A DNA stretch of 64,000 nucleotides, from assembly GCA_002245135.1 (NCBI GenBank), contig NGBS01000295.1:308223-372222 (forward strand), read 5' to 3'. Below, piece by piece: positions 47,900-57,847 of this stretch. Both the position numbers and the translations under genes were made by a program. Source of the stretch: Proteromonas lacertae. Taxonomy: Eukaryota > Sar > Bigyra > Opalinata > Proteromonadidae. The notes beneath the pieces were generated by a model. It was given only the letters and a program-made list of their open reading frames with translations, was not told the DNA's origin and did not search any database. Each line of letters opens with the position of its first letter. Within the stretch, counting starts at the first letter, position 1.

Positions 47900-49614
47900 C
47901 AGTGATTTTACTTTTACTTAAGATAATTTTCGAAAAACTTAAGCAAGCCTTCGAGTTATTTTCAAAATACTTAAGTGTGAAACCGACATTTTCAAAAAAT
48001 TTGAGATTTATTGCGAAATACTTGAGCTTTTTTCAAGCTCTCTTTTTTTGAATTATTTGTTCTATCATAAATTGTAAATTAATCTCACTCAAAACAAAGT
48101 ATAAAAATATTACATTATAAATGACATAGATTTGAATAATATGACACTTAACTATGTTAATCTTAATGATGAATACTGCAGAAATGATTTTATAAGAAAT
48201 GCTCCAGTAGTAGAAACCGTTATTGATAATAATCCAGGAAGAATGCCTGAACCATCTGAGTATTTAACTCATCATCAATTAGAAGTAATGACAAGTAGCA
48301 CTATTGCTCCTTCTATAAATGTTATTCCAGAAACTGTAGTTATAACTCCTAAAAAAAGGATATATCAGAAATTAACTCAGGATCAATTGGATTTACTAAA
48401 AAAAATCTATAGTAAAGAAGGTCCTTTATATCCATTAGATAAATACTCATGCTACACTGGTATTAAAAGTAACAGATTAAAAAGTCTAATTTGCTCTCTC
48501 AAGAAAGGTGAATGTATCGATAAATCAACAGTTAAAAAAGGAAGGAATAGAAAATTGACATCAATAGAGTCGAATCTACTAGTTGATCTAATCAAAGATA
48601 ATAATAGAAATACATTAAATATGATGAAAGCTGTAATAAAGGATAAAAGCAACATATCAGTATCTATTACCACATTACACAGACATCTTAAACATCGTAT
48701 GGTTGATGATAACCTTCCAAATATTACCCTAAAACGATTTGTTCCTCGTGGCTCATGTGATGATGCTACTTCAATTGAAGCTTTAAAAGATCAAAGGGAA
48801 ATTGTTGTTCAAAAGATGTTAAGCTTAATTGGTCAAGGTTACAGGCCAATTTTCATTGATGAAGCTCACTGGCAGATGGGATTAGTTTCTAAGCGTGCCA
48901 GATCTGATGTGTGTGTTCCGGCTGTAGTTCATATGTGTAGTGGTTCTTCTGAAATTACAGTAATTGCTAGCATGTCCGTAATAGGCATGCATTTCTGTCA
49001 AGTGATTTACGGAAGTAATTCAATAGAAGTTTTCAATTCCTATATAAGACATTTACTTGTGGATATAAAACCACTTGGTAGGTTTGTATTATTCAACACA
49101 ATATACTCTCCACCTATGAATCCAATTGAAAACACAATATCTCTTCTGTTACTGGAAGAAGAGATCTGAATGTAGTAACTATCTAAAGAGAGAAGATATA
49201 CTAATTAAAATACGTGATTCGTTTTATACAATTACATCACAAGAGTGTTACAGCACTGTCCAATCTGTTACACATGGTATATATTCCAGAGTTATTAATA
49301 GAGAAGATATTTAGTCAATATATTATACTATAATTAATGTTTAACAATTCATTTGTATTATATTTCACATTAATATGCCTAATCTTTAGTATTTTAACCA
49401 CAGCAAATATATATATAAAATGCAAACTATTATTACTTATTATACTTTCAAAAATTATATTAACAAAAAAAGAGAGCTTGAAAAAAGCTCAAGTATTTCG
49501 CAATAAATCTCAAGTTTTTAGAAAATGTCGGTTTCACACTTAAGTATTTTGAAAATAACTCGAAGGCTTGCTTAAGTTTTTCGAAAATTATCTTAAGTAA
49601 AAGTAAAATCACTG
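47900..49614 (+). mobile_element. Tc1/mariner-type DNA transposon with ~150-bp TIRs
   Basis: 1715 bp bounded by TA on both sides (47898-47899, 49615-49616), the target duplication of this superfamily. Terminal repeats run from CAGTGATTTTACTTTTACTT (47900) to about 48048, mirrored from about 49465 to 49614. One transposase gene in the middle, damaged. Nested inside the outer fold-back element. Confidence 0.85.
48141..49314 (+). pseudogene. Tc1/mariner transposase, internally deleted and frameshifted
   Basis: The N-terminal helix-turn-helix region (KLTQDQLDLLKKIY ... SVSITTLHRHLKH) is followed by the DDE domain: first acid in RPIFIDEAHWQMG, then KRARSDVCVPAVVH, and third acid in YSPPMNPIENTI. 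The stretch that should hold the second Asp (DN.xxH) between LLVDIKPLGRFVLF and NTIYSPPMNP is absent, an in-frame loss of roughly 25-30 residues. After NPIENT the frame shifts near 49130; the true C-terminus (FCYWKKRSECSNYL ... VINREDI) lies in another frame to 49314. So this copy cannot be active; the intact-looking TIRs could still be moved in trans. Confidence 0.85.
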
Positions 49615-49851
49615 TAATAATGAAGTTCATAAAAAAGTATATTACAGATAAAGGTCGTATGACATACTAACTATATATTTGTTAATAACTTTTTATAACT
49701 ATGATAAAAATGATATTAGTTTGTTTTAAAAGTAATTGTATGATGAGAGAGGCTCAACGGCGCACAACAAGCGTAATACTAAGCATATATCATGTGAAGT
49801 TCTGTTATGTGATGAGTGTTTGTAAATGGGGATATATTTCATTTAACTACA

Positions 49852-51338
49852 CAGAGTCCTCTAAGTGGTATAAATAGGTCTGAGTTCGGCGGAGACAGGG
49901 ACAAGAGTATGATAAAGGACAGTAATTTGTCCTTTTTGTAAACATTTGATATTATCTTTTTGTAATATAAATTAATTATGTGATTTTTTTGTTTATTATA
50001 ACATTTATAAGTAAGAATAAAGATAATTAATAATAACATTAATAATCTGGGCTACCTTCTTCACTTTCATCATCATCTTCTTCACTTATTTCTTCCACAT
50101 TAGTAATTTCTCTATTTTCATCTTCATCACTTTCAACATTTTGTTCTTTTTCTCTCTTATTTCTCTCAACTAATTCATACTTTAATCTCATAATGTTATT
50201 AATAGTATCTAAGTTTAATCTGTTTCTCCTGTATGAATGTATTACGCTTTCGATGGAGAAACTTCTCTCAAAAAAAGAGCTTGAACATGGTATTGTTAAT
50301 AAAATATCAAAAAAATTATAAATTTCTAAATTTTCTAAACTATAAATATCATTTTTATCTCCATGTTTGAATTTATAGTTTACATTTAAATATTGACTTA
50401 TCAATAATATATCCAAATTCGCTAATTCCAATTGTTTGGTAATTATATTCTTTATATTATCATTTTCGCATGACTTCAAATATCTCTTTATTGATTTAAT
50501 GATACAGTATGCATCGCTTAAAGTAGTGCTATCTCTGCTTAATTCTTGCGCATATGTTTATAGCTTGTTGATAATTTTCATTATTTCACTTATTTCTTCG
50601 CAACGACTTTCATTTAATAACTTAGCATCAATTAAAATATCTTTGTGTTTAATAATTTTGCTAAACATTTTTGAAAAGGATGACCATCTAGTTGGATATC
50701 CTTTTCTGATCTGCGGAACTTCCTGATATTTGTTGAATATAAATTGTCTTACACGTGTATTGTTTTTTAGTTTATGAATCATGTCATTGCAATACTGAAG
50801 AATATCATTATACTTATCAATTTCCATTATTTTTTTGGTAATTAAATTTACAACATGAGCAAGGCATCCAAATGTAATAATTGTATTGCTTGTTCTTTGT
50901 TGAATAACTTCACCAATATGTTTCATAGTTGGATTGTTGTCACTTACTACTGCAGAAATGTTATTCATATCCAAATTATTTCTTTCTAAGGTATCAGAAA
51001 TAAGATCTACAATATTTCTTGTTGTTTGTACCTGTTTTTGTAATACACTTTCAACAAATACAATTCTTTGATTCTGTTTAACTGCTATGTTTATAATGCT
51101 ATTTCCAAGTATATTTTTCCATTCATCCAATATTATTGTTAGTTTTTTTCTTCTATCTATACACTCATTTAACATTTTCTTCGATTCTGTTTCAATTATC
51201 TTTTTTAACTTTTTTAGTTGATGGTACAGCATAATTTTTGAACAAGCTTTTGAACGATTTGGATTCCACTACGCATAAAGGGAGATTGTTTTTTATTGTT
51301 AATTCAACAATCTCCTTGTCTTTGCTATGATCACTCAT
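49852..51338 (-). pseudogene. hAT-superfamily transposase remnant
   Basis: Reads leftwards. An N-terminal piece (SDHSKDKEIVELTIKNNLPL ... PSTKK) is cut off at 51338, so the BED finger is missing. A frame change near 51200 leads to the RNase H-like core (LTIILDEWKN; SDNNPTMKHIGE; GCLAHVVNLI). An in-frame TAA at 50558-50560 breaks it again before the C-terminal dimerisation domain (TIPCSSSFFERSFS) and an acidic tail ending at 50039. CAGAGTCCTCTAAGTGG at 49852 looks like the hAT terminal repeat on the 3' side. The other terminus is lost at the edge of the 211-bp repeat. Confidence 0.8.
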
Positions 51339-51549
51339 ATCAATTGTTAACTGAACTGCTACACTTGTGCAACTATAATTTATAATAATAATCTAAAATA
51401 CTGTCTTGCATGTCTTTTTAACTGAGTAGCATGCTTGATGATAAACATTTTGCACTTTTTGCATTCAATTATTGATGTTATATAATCTATAGATATTATC
51501 TCTAAACCTATTATGAGATGGCGTTCAAAATGCAAGAACTCGAGTTAAT
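51339..51549 (+). repeat. 211-bp direct repeat, copy 2
   Basis: Second copy of 47238-47448. Its first base coincides with the break in the hAT transposase, so the repeat, or the element carrying it, was inserted into or joined to the hAT copy here. The following ~230 bp (to 51779) is AT-rich with no gene seen. Confidence 0.8.
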
Positions 51550-51779
51550 CAAACATTTTTTCTTTTTTCTACTTTTTATTCGTATTTAATTCAAGCATAT
51601 GTTATAGTAGAAAATAGTGTAATGATAAGCATGTATTTTCTATCTTCACATATTTTCTATCCTGATAAAATTTCTATCTTTAATATTAATAGAATGAAGA
51701 GGAAGATCACTTGACTTAATTACATTACCATCTAGAACATCAACCACATCATCATTAGTATATATAATATTTTTTATTT

Positions 51780-52080
51780 CTATAGGATAATTGAATGTAT
51801 ATTATAATCTGTAATATTTTTGTTGTGTAAAAAAAAAGAAGTGAAGCGTTCATATGCTAACAAATGCTTCACTTCAATATTAAGATTATACTTTAGGTTA
51901 ATAAGTATCATATGACTACAGGGAATACCAGTAAATTCACTATAGTTGCATGAGCAGAAGAGTAAATCATCTATTAATTTGACTTCATATTCATCATCAA
52001 CTGTATATACATTAAATATTGAATGGTAATTAGAATTAATCAAAGTTATAAGTTGTTTATTCAGATTATGGGGACTTTTT
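51780..52080 (-). pseudogene. SWIM zinc-finger fragment of a MULE/FAR1-like transposase
   Basis: About 100 codons open leftwards from 52080. The SWIM motif is clear: LLFCSCNYSEFTGIPCSHMI (CxC...CxH). This finger lies at the C-terminal end of Mutator-like (MULE) transposases and FAR1-type proteins. No DDE core is found upstream, so it is a decayed fragment. A different SWIM protein cannot be ruled out. Confidence 0.55.
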
Positions 52081-52430
52081 TTTTTAGCCTAGGTTCAAAT
52101 TTTGAGCCTTACTTTTTTTTAGCTAGTCCGATAGTTTCTAAACTTCGATATTAAACTTAATTAGGTCAAAAACATATAACTAATCTATTCTAAAAAAATT
52201 GAAGCTTTCTTATTTCTAATTGAAAACATAATTAATCTCTATTTTTGCATTTCGCTTTTATGTGCATAAATCAGTTATGCATTATCACTGCACTTAGGAT
52301 CTCCAGTTTATTTTGTTATTAAGCTGATAATGGATGAGAAAAAAGCAAAATAAATTTCTTAACACAAGCTTTTGATTTGACAAACTATCTTGATTTTTAT
52401 TTTTTGAGCCTACGCATTGTATATATATAT
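52081..52430. other. Spacer without gene between transposon remnants and Polinton
   Basis: AT-rich. A near-palindrome AGGTTCAAATTTTGAGCCT lies at 52090-52108, and TTTTTGAGCCTACG near 52402 repeats part of it. Otherwise nothing recognised. Confidence 0.4.
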
Positions 52431-52436
52431 GTATAA

Positions 52437-52550
52437 CCGTAAGAATATCACTGTAGGTGGGTAACCCGTACCAGACTATTCTTAGGTGCCTCCTACAGGT
52501 AAGAATAAGCGATTTGAGTGTAAATTAGTTTTTGGTACGGGTTATACTGG
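52437..52550. repeat. Structured GC-richer block at the Polinton left end
   Basis: TAACCCGTACCA (52462-52473) pairs with TGGTACGGGTTA (52533-52544). Inside, CTGTAGG (52451) pairs with CCTACAG (52492), and GTAAGAATA occurs at 52439 and 52499 with TATTCTTA between them (52477). This dense set of direct and inverted repeats could be terminal-repeat, origin or promoter structure. Confidence 0.5.
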
Positions 52551-52689
52551 AGGAAGCGGTGAGTTTAAATTTCTTTATATATTTTAGTGTATGAGTAATT
52601 TTATGGGTTAAAATTTTTTCTTTTGCTTTTTGTATATAATTTCATTTAACTTTTTCTTATTGTTATTTATCAATCATAATTTCAAAAGA

Positions 52690-53043
52690 ATGTCAAGAAT
52701 TTGGATCGAGAATGTTAATATAGAAGATAGAAATAAGCGTGAAGATGAAGACTTTGAAAGAATCTATGCAATCATTGAAAGTGAAGTAGCTAGAATAGTA
52801 GCTCAACCACCACCACCATCACCTCCAGTAGTAATGTGGTATACATCTGATACAGCTGATGAGGATGATAGAAAGTATGAAGAATGGTGTGCAATTCATA
52901 AACCAACTAGAGTAGCACAAGCAACCATACGTCCTAGAAAATGGGTTGATCCTGAAGAAGAACACAGAAAAACAAAGATGTTAAAGCGTTATGGCATTGA
53001 TGAAAAAAACATCATTGAAGAGAGACTAAGATTTCATAACTAA
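52690..53043 (+). CDS. Polinton ORF 1, small charged protein, unknown
   Basis: 117 aa from MSRIWIENVNIEDRN. Acidic N-terminal half, a proline patch (QPPPPSPPVV), then MWYTSDTADEDDRKYEEW and a basic helical end (KTKMLKRYGIDEKN). No known domain recognised. First gene after the structured left end, intact, with 127 bp to the next ORF. Confidence 0.6.
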   Translation: MSRIWIENVNIEDRNKREDEDFERIYAIIESEVARIVAQPPPPSPPVVMWYTSDTADEDDRKYEEWCAIHKPTRVAQATIRPRKWVDPEEEHRKTKMLKRYGIDEKNIIEERLRFHN

Positions 53044-53170
53044 TTCTTAAATCATTGGTTTTAATTGAATTTTGTTTTTTGATTGGTTGAATAGAAATAA
53101 ACATAATATTACATAATTCTTTTCATTCATAAATTTCTTGCGATTTTTGAAATAATCTACATAAATTAAA

Positions 53171-53752
53171 ATGAGTGATTTACAAAATGAACTTGATGCT
53201 AGTATTGAAAAACACTTACAAGAAGGTGAAATGTATGAGAATGATATGTCTGAAGTAAAATCATTAATTATTAAAGTATTTAAGGATATGCTGGATGGTA
53301 TGTATTCTGTGATTGAAGAGTATGAAGATGATCCAGAATGGAGTGAACAACCAGGTGATGATATTGATATAACAATGGAAGAAGAAGTGAAGGAAGAAAA
53401 ACAAAGTGAATCTAAATCTAAAAAAAGAAAGGATATAACAAAATCAGATCCAGATTCACAGATATGTAGTACTTGTGGTAAGAAGAAAGCTAATGATGAA
53501 TTTGGTTATAAGAGTGAAGATGTATTCTATAAATCTTGTACAGAGTGTAGAAATAAGAAGAAGAGAAGATATGAAGAAGTAAAGAAAGGAAGTGATAATA
53601 GTGGAGAAGATAAGAAGCGTAAAGTAGAGAATAGTTACACTGCCGAGGGTCGACCAAAGGTAGATATTGCTAAAGTAGAAACATCTACAAGTTCTATCCC
53701 GAGGGTAGCTACAGTAGATCTAACTACATCACCTACTTGTATAATTAATTAA
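53171..53752 (+). CDS. Polinton ORF 2, acidic protein with a CxxC...CxxC zinc-ribbon-like motif
   Basis: 193 aa. The N-terminal half is acidic and helical. Around residues 95-130 is a treble-clef-like site, CSTCGKKKANDEFGYKSED, then KSCTECRNKKKRR, with four cysteines in two CxxC pairs followed by a basic stretch that could act as nuclear localisation signal or nucleic-acid contact. The C-terminus is Ser/Thr-rich (VETSTSSIPRVATVDLTT). Intact. The same finger style occurs in small DNA-binding proteins of mobile elements, but no specific family can be named. Confidence 0.6.
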   Translation: MSDLQNELDASIEKHLQEGEMYENDMSEVKSLIIKVFKDMLDGMYSVIEEYEDDPEWSEQPGDDIDITMEEEVKEEKQSESKSKKRKDITKSDPDSQICSTCGKKKANDEFGYKSEDVFYKSCTECRNKKKRRYEEVKKGSDNSGEDKKRKVENSYTAEGRPKVDIAKVETSTSSIPRVATVDLTTSPTCIIN

Positions 53753-53815
53753 CTTTGGTTTAAAATTCATTTTTATATTTCTATGCGTTTTTATATATAA
53801 ATAATTTCACATAAT

Positions 53816-54199
53816 ATGCCATATAATACATCTTTAGTTATGTTAGGTGATATGAAAGATACTTTAAATGGTTTGAAACAAGAACTGTATATTTTATTAG
53901 GCTGTGTAGTTCTATGGGTTCTTTATAAATGCAAGAGAATATGTGCATGGTGTTATCATAAAGCCTGTCCTCCAGAATTAAGTGAAATATTAGCTGAGCC
54001 AGAACCTGCTGTTCAATTAGCATTAAGAAAATCTACTATTGTTTCTGCTATTCCATTTACTTTAACACCTGAAAATAGCAGAATAAATTCTAGAAATGCT
54101 AGTGATAATGAAGATGAAGAGCAATTAGAAACAGAAATAGAAATTATTCCTATTAATAAACCTGAGATTGAAATTAAAAAACCAATCATAAATATTTAA
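53816..54199 (+). CDS. Polinton ORF 3, single-pass membrane protein, unknown
   Basis: 127 aa. One transmembrane helix near residues 22-40 (ELYILLGCVVLWVLYKCK), followed at once by a Cys/Trp-rich juxtamembrane segment (RICAWCYHKACPPELSE) and a long polar acidic tail. Small membrane proteins are common among Polinton and virophage genes (possible virion membrane or fusion roles), but nothing here identifies the job. Confidence 0.55.
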   Translation: MPYNTSLVMLGDMKDTLNGLKQELYILLGCVVLWVLYKCKRICAWCYHKACPPELSEILAEPEPAVQLALRKSTIVSAIPFTLTPENSRINSRNASDNEDEEQLETEIEIIPINKPEIEIKKPIINI

Positions 54200-54380
54200 T
54201 TTTATATATAGTCTTTTTTTCGTATTTGATTTTGAAAGTTATTTTTTGTACCCCTTAAAAAAATTACATAAAGAAAAACCGTTTTTTTTCATTCACACTT
54301 TTCTTACTCATTTTCAGTATTTTATTTTTTTCATTTTTTTACTTTAATAGAAAATTAATTATTCAATTATTCAATCAAAA

Positions 54381-55551
54381 ATGCCAGCAGACAGAGTCAA
54401 ACAACCAACCAATTCAGAATTATGCTCCCAACTCCCATTAAAGGGACAGGCTTATGAGTTCTATCAGAAAGTGAGTCGTAACATCCAGCATTTAAAGACA
54501 TTTTGCGACGAAATGTATATTCAAAGTTTGGCTTATGATGACAGCAAAAAATCAAAGAAGAAGCAAAGTCCACCACAATTCAACTATATCGAATTAGAGA
54601 AGTCAGCTACAGCAGTTTATTATTGCTTTTCATGCAAGTTTGATAATCAGAAGTTAATTCCCATTAAACATCTAGAGACATTAGATCAAAATGAGTATAT
54701 GAATTTATACTTTAGTGACGAAGAGATGAAAAGTATAGTAAAACCAAATGTAAAACCGATTAAACCTTTTATTCAACCTCAGTTAAAACAACAACAACAA
54801 CCACAACAAGAACCACCACCACCAACTGTACCTCAAAAACCTAAAAGAGTTTATAAAAGAAGAACTGATATTGTAAAGAAACCTAAAACTAAAGCAGTTA
54901 TTGATAGTGATGATGAATTAATTCATTTAAAGAAAAGAAAGATTGTTAAGGATTCTGATTTTGTTGACGAACCAATGGGTATAATTGTGAAAGATACTGA
55001 ATCAAGAACATCTGCTGATGATTTATTAAGTAGCCAAAGTCCAACCTTTACACCTCCAATGTCACCAAGGTCTGATACTACACTTCTTGATGTTACTGAT
55101 ATTGATATTCTGGATGCTGAATTGAAGTACTTTAATGCTGAATTAACTAAAAAAGATGAAGAAAAACAAAAAGAGATAGAAGAGAAAATTAAACATCAAG
55201 ATGCTGAGAGAAAGAAACAAGAAGATGAAGAAAAAAAGAAAAACAACAAGAAGAAGAAAGAGTTAGAAAAGTACAAGAAGAAGCAGAGAGAAAAGAAAAC
55301 AAGAAGAAGCAGAAAAGAAAAGAAAAGAAGAATTAGTGGTTATTAGAATGCTTCAAGAAGAAGAGAATATGAGACAACAAGAAGAGTTAAGAAAGAAATG
55401 GGTATTAGAGCAAAAGAGACAAATGGAAGAAAAGATGAAAAAAGAAAACGATGAATTAGAAAAGAAAACGGAAGAAGAGTTTAAGAAGAGAATTGAAGAA
55501 GAGAAAATAAAGAAAGCTGAAGAGTTTGAGAAGATGATGAAGAACTTATAA
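54381..55551 (+). CDS. Polinton ORF 4, globular N-terminus + long charged coiled coil, likely one frameshift
   Basis: Starts MPADRVKQPTNSELCSQLPL, a compact ~120-residue domain (QAYEFYQKVSRNIQHLKTF; SATAVYYCFSCKF). A Gln/Pro linker, a basic patch (KRVYKRRTDIVKKPKTK) and a Lys/Glu coiled coil follow. The first frame stops at ISGY (55346), but the coiled coil resumes at once in another frame (MLQEEENMRQQEELRKKW) and ends at 55551. The crossing lies in an A/G-only stretch, where an indel is easy to make or to mis-assemble. No family recognised. Confidence 0.55.
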
Positions 55552-55687
55552 GTATTAATATACTTTAAATTTGTCTGGTTTATGCTTTAATCCATATACT
55601 TGAAAAAGCACTTTGAATTCATTACTTTGATGAAAATTGGTGTTTGTTTTAATATGTAAAAAATAACATAAATAAAAAACATAAAAA

Positions 55688-56847
55688 TTATACGAAATCA
55701 TTAAATAGCGAATTTTTCTTATATACTCTACCATATCTACTTTTTCTACCTTCTGGTGCTGGTTGAATATCTGGTTCTATAGGTTGTGCTTCATTATTTA
55801 TACTATGAATTTGTCTTAATCTAAACTTACCATTTGTTGTAATACTATTAACTGGTACTCTTTTAATTTCATGAGATTTAAATCTATATGAACCTATATC
55901 TCTAGGATTGAATTCTTTAGGTATTGTTCCATCCAAGTTTTTATCAGAATATGAAAACGGTCCAACTTTGTGTATTTGGTATACTTTATCAGTATAATAA
56001 GTAGTTTTTTGAAGTTTGTTATCTCTATGTTCTTTTATTCTGACAAAATCATCAGCTTTAAATGAGTATCACTTTTACGCTTCATTAAGTTTCTAGCATG
56101 TGATTCTTTATACAATCTATCTTGGACTTCAAAATCATTGAATACTTCATTTGGAGTTAGATTATTGAGTGCAGAATGTGGTTTTGCATTGTAATCATCT
56201 ACAACAGTATATACTATATTACACAATGATTCAATATTGTTAATTTTGTCAAATTCTTCATCAGAAAATGTATTAATTTTTCTATAAAACATATCTTTAA
56301 TAGTTCTCACACATCGATCCAATATTTTCATTATATTATGTTCATTACGTTCTTTAAGTATAAATCGTATATGATTTTTATTAAACAAATCTAAAAATTT
56401 CTTACCATAGATAATACCAGACTCTTCATCTGACAATATACTTCCTACAAAACGAGCATTTTCATCCTTAGGTTGCATACCCTGATAAAACCATTTTTCA
56501 AACACTGGATACACATCATTTTCTGATTTAGATTTAACATAATATATCCAACACTTACGACTAACAACTTCTATAATTAACAAAAATGGAACTTTTGTAT
56601 TGTTGAAAAACACTAAATCTATTTGATATGACCCAGGTAACTTTTCAATTTCATATTTAATTCTATTCCTTTTAGTTGCAGTGATTTGATAATCTGGTTT
56701 AGACTCTACAAGTTCACTACTAGCTTTTTTAATGTCAGATTTTTTAAAGTTATTCTCAAGTTCATTTACAGAGAAATTAATAAAGTCTCGTTTATTTAAA
56801 TAACCATATGTTTTGTATAACTCATTTATTTTATCTTGTAGTGACAT
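55688..56847 (-). CDS. Polinton retroviral-type (rve) integrase, frameshifted before the C-terminal domain
   Basis: Integrase that would join element ends to host DNA. An N-terminal helical part (MSLQDKINELYKTYGYLNKR) precedes the RNase H-fold core: first acid in GSYQIDLVFF, then VVSRKCWIYYVKSKS, second acid in ILSDEESGIIYG, third acidic position in KILDRCVRTIKDMF (Asp rather than the usual Glu), and NAKPHSALNNLTPNEVF. After SDTHLK the frame shifts (about 56067) into DDFVRIKEHRDNKL, an SH3-like C-terminal domain reaching SLFNDFV at 55688. The single break may be technical. Transcribed opposite to ORFs 1-4, tail to tail with ORF 4. Confidence 0.8.
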
Positions 56848-56913
56848 TCAAACAATATATAAAAAATATGAATGATATATATTTAAAGAATTAATGAATT
56901 AAAATATAATTAA

Positions 56914-57687
56914 TCATTCTTCTACCTCTCCCAAATCCTTATCATTTAAAGTGTTACCATTACCAAAGTTAATAACTTTAGCAGCACTAATAAAACCATT
57001 ACTAATTACTTTCTTAGCAGGGAATGGTCTACGAGTACTAATTAAATCACTATCTTCTATCTTAGTTCTCTTAATTCTTGGAGGTGAAACAAATTTGTTT
57101 TGATTAGCTTGTTCTTTCTTAATTTTCTTCTCATTACTTCTTCTAATAGTTATAGCTAAATCAGGATTTTCATCATAACCAACAATATCACTACAGACTC
57201 TATGATTAACAAAGTTTTGAGTACCATTACTCTTAATAGAGATTTGATTATCAACAACACTTACAGCAATTTTACTACCAACATCAACATCAGATGGAAC
57301 TCTATAGTTACTATTATCCCATATCATAATAGAATTGAAATTGTGGAAGTATTTAATACCATGTTGTGGTTCTCTACATCCTACACTAGTCAAATATCCA
57401 CGAATGATTTTTTCTATAAAGTCATTCTCGTTTCTATCATAAATTTGTTTCAATACATATTTCACTTCATCAGCTGAATATGTCTCAAAATCTCTTCCAT
57501 TATTAATTACAACTTTATGATCCAAATCATGAACAAAAGTAATCAATACATATTGACTGGTTTTAGTAGGCTTAACTGTAATACTCTCAACAGTTCCTTT
57601 AATAATCCACTTGTTACATAACTTTGGATTCTTGTAGTAATCACTGAATTCTACATCTGTAGCTTCATAGGGTGTTTCGTTACTCAT
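56914..57687 (-). CDS. Polinton ORF 6, unknown; possible OB-fold DNA-binding protein
   Basis: 257 aa, intact. The N-terminal half alternates beta strands (WIIKGTVESITVKPTKTSQY; VLITFVHDL; HKVVINNGRDF) in a pattern compatible with an OB fold. The C-terminal third is basic and low-complexity (KKIKKEQANQNKF; PPRIKRTK), with an acidic end GEVEE. A basic-plus-acidic-tail layout is seen in single-strand DNA-binding proteins, but this is only suggestive. Divergent from the polymerase with a 160-bp shared upstream region. Confidence 0.5.
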   Translation of the reverse strand: MSNETPYEATDVEFSDYYKNPKLCNKWIIKGTVESITVKPTKTSQYVLITFVHDLDHKVVINNGRDFETYSADEVKYVLKQIYDRNENDFIEKIIRGYLTSVGCREPQHGIKYFHNFNSIMIWDNSNYRVPSDVDVGSKIAVSVVDNQISIKSNGTQNFVNHRVCSDIVGYDENPDLAITIRRSNEKKIKKEQANQNKFVSPPRIKRTKIEDSDLISTRRPFPAKKVISNGFISAAKVINFGNGNTLNDKDLGEVEE

Positions 57688-57847
57688 TTTATATAAGGGA
57701 GAGATGAAAATAAAAAATGATTAAAAAATGTCAAGAAAAATGAAAATGAAAATTTCTTTTTATTTTTAAAGTCGACCAATCAAATCATCCGACCAATCAA
57801 ATTTCATATTTCCATTTTTGATTTATTTCGCGAATTCTGTCTATATA

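Larger units (their letters stand above)
47481..49771. mobile_element. Outer fold-back element, split by two nested insertions
   Basis: Arms of about 135-140 bp at 47481-47620 and 49628-49771 are inverted copies at roughly 90% identity. Both start from the GC-rich tip TTGTGCGCCGTTGAGCCTCT. Without the two inner insertions the element would be about 300 bp of almost pure palindrome. No coding capacity of its own. Confidence 0.65.

Noticed and set aside
47238-51549. LTR retrotransposon with 211-bp LTRs
   Set aside because: No reverse transcriptase, gag, primer-binding site or polypurine tract between the repeats; the interior holds a Tc1/mariner element and a hAT fragment.
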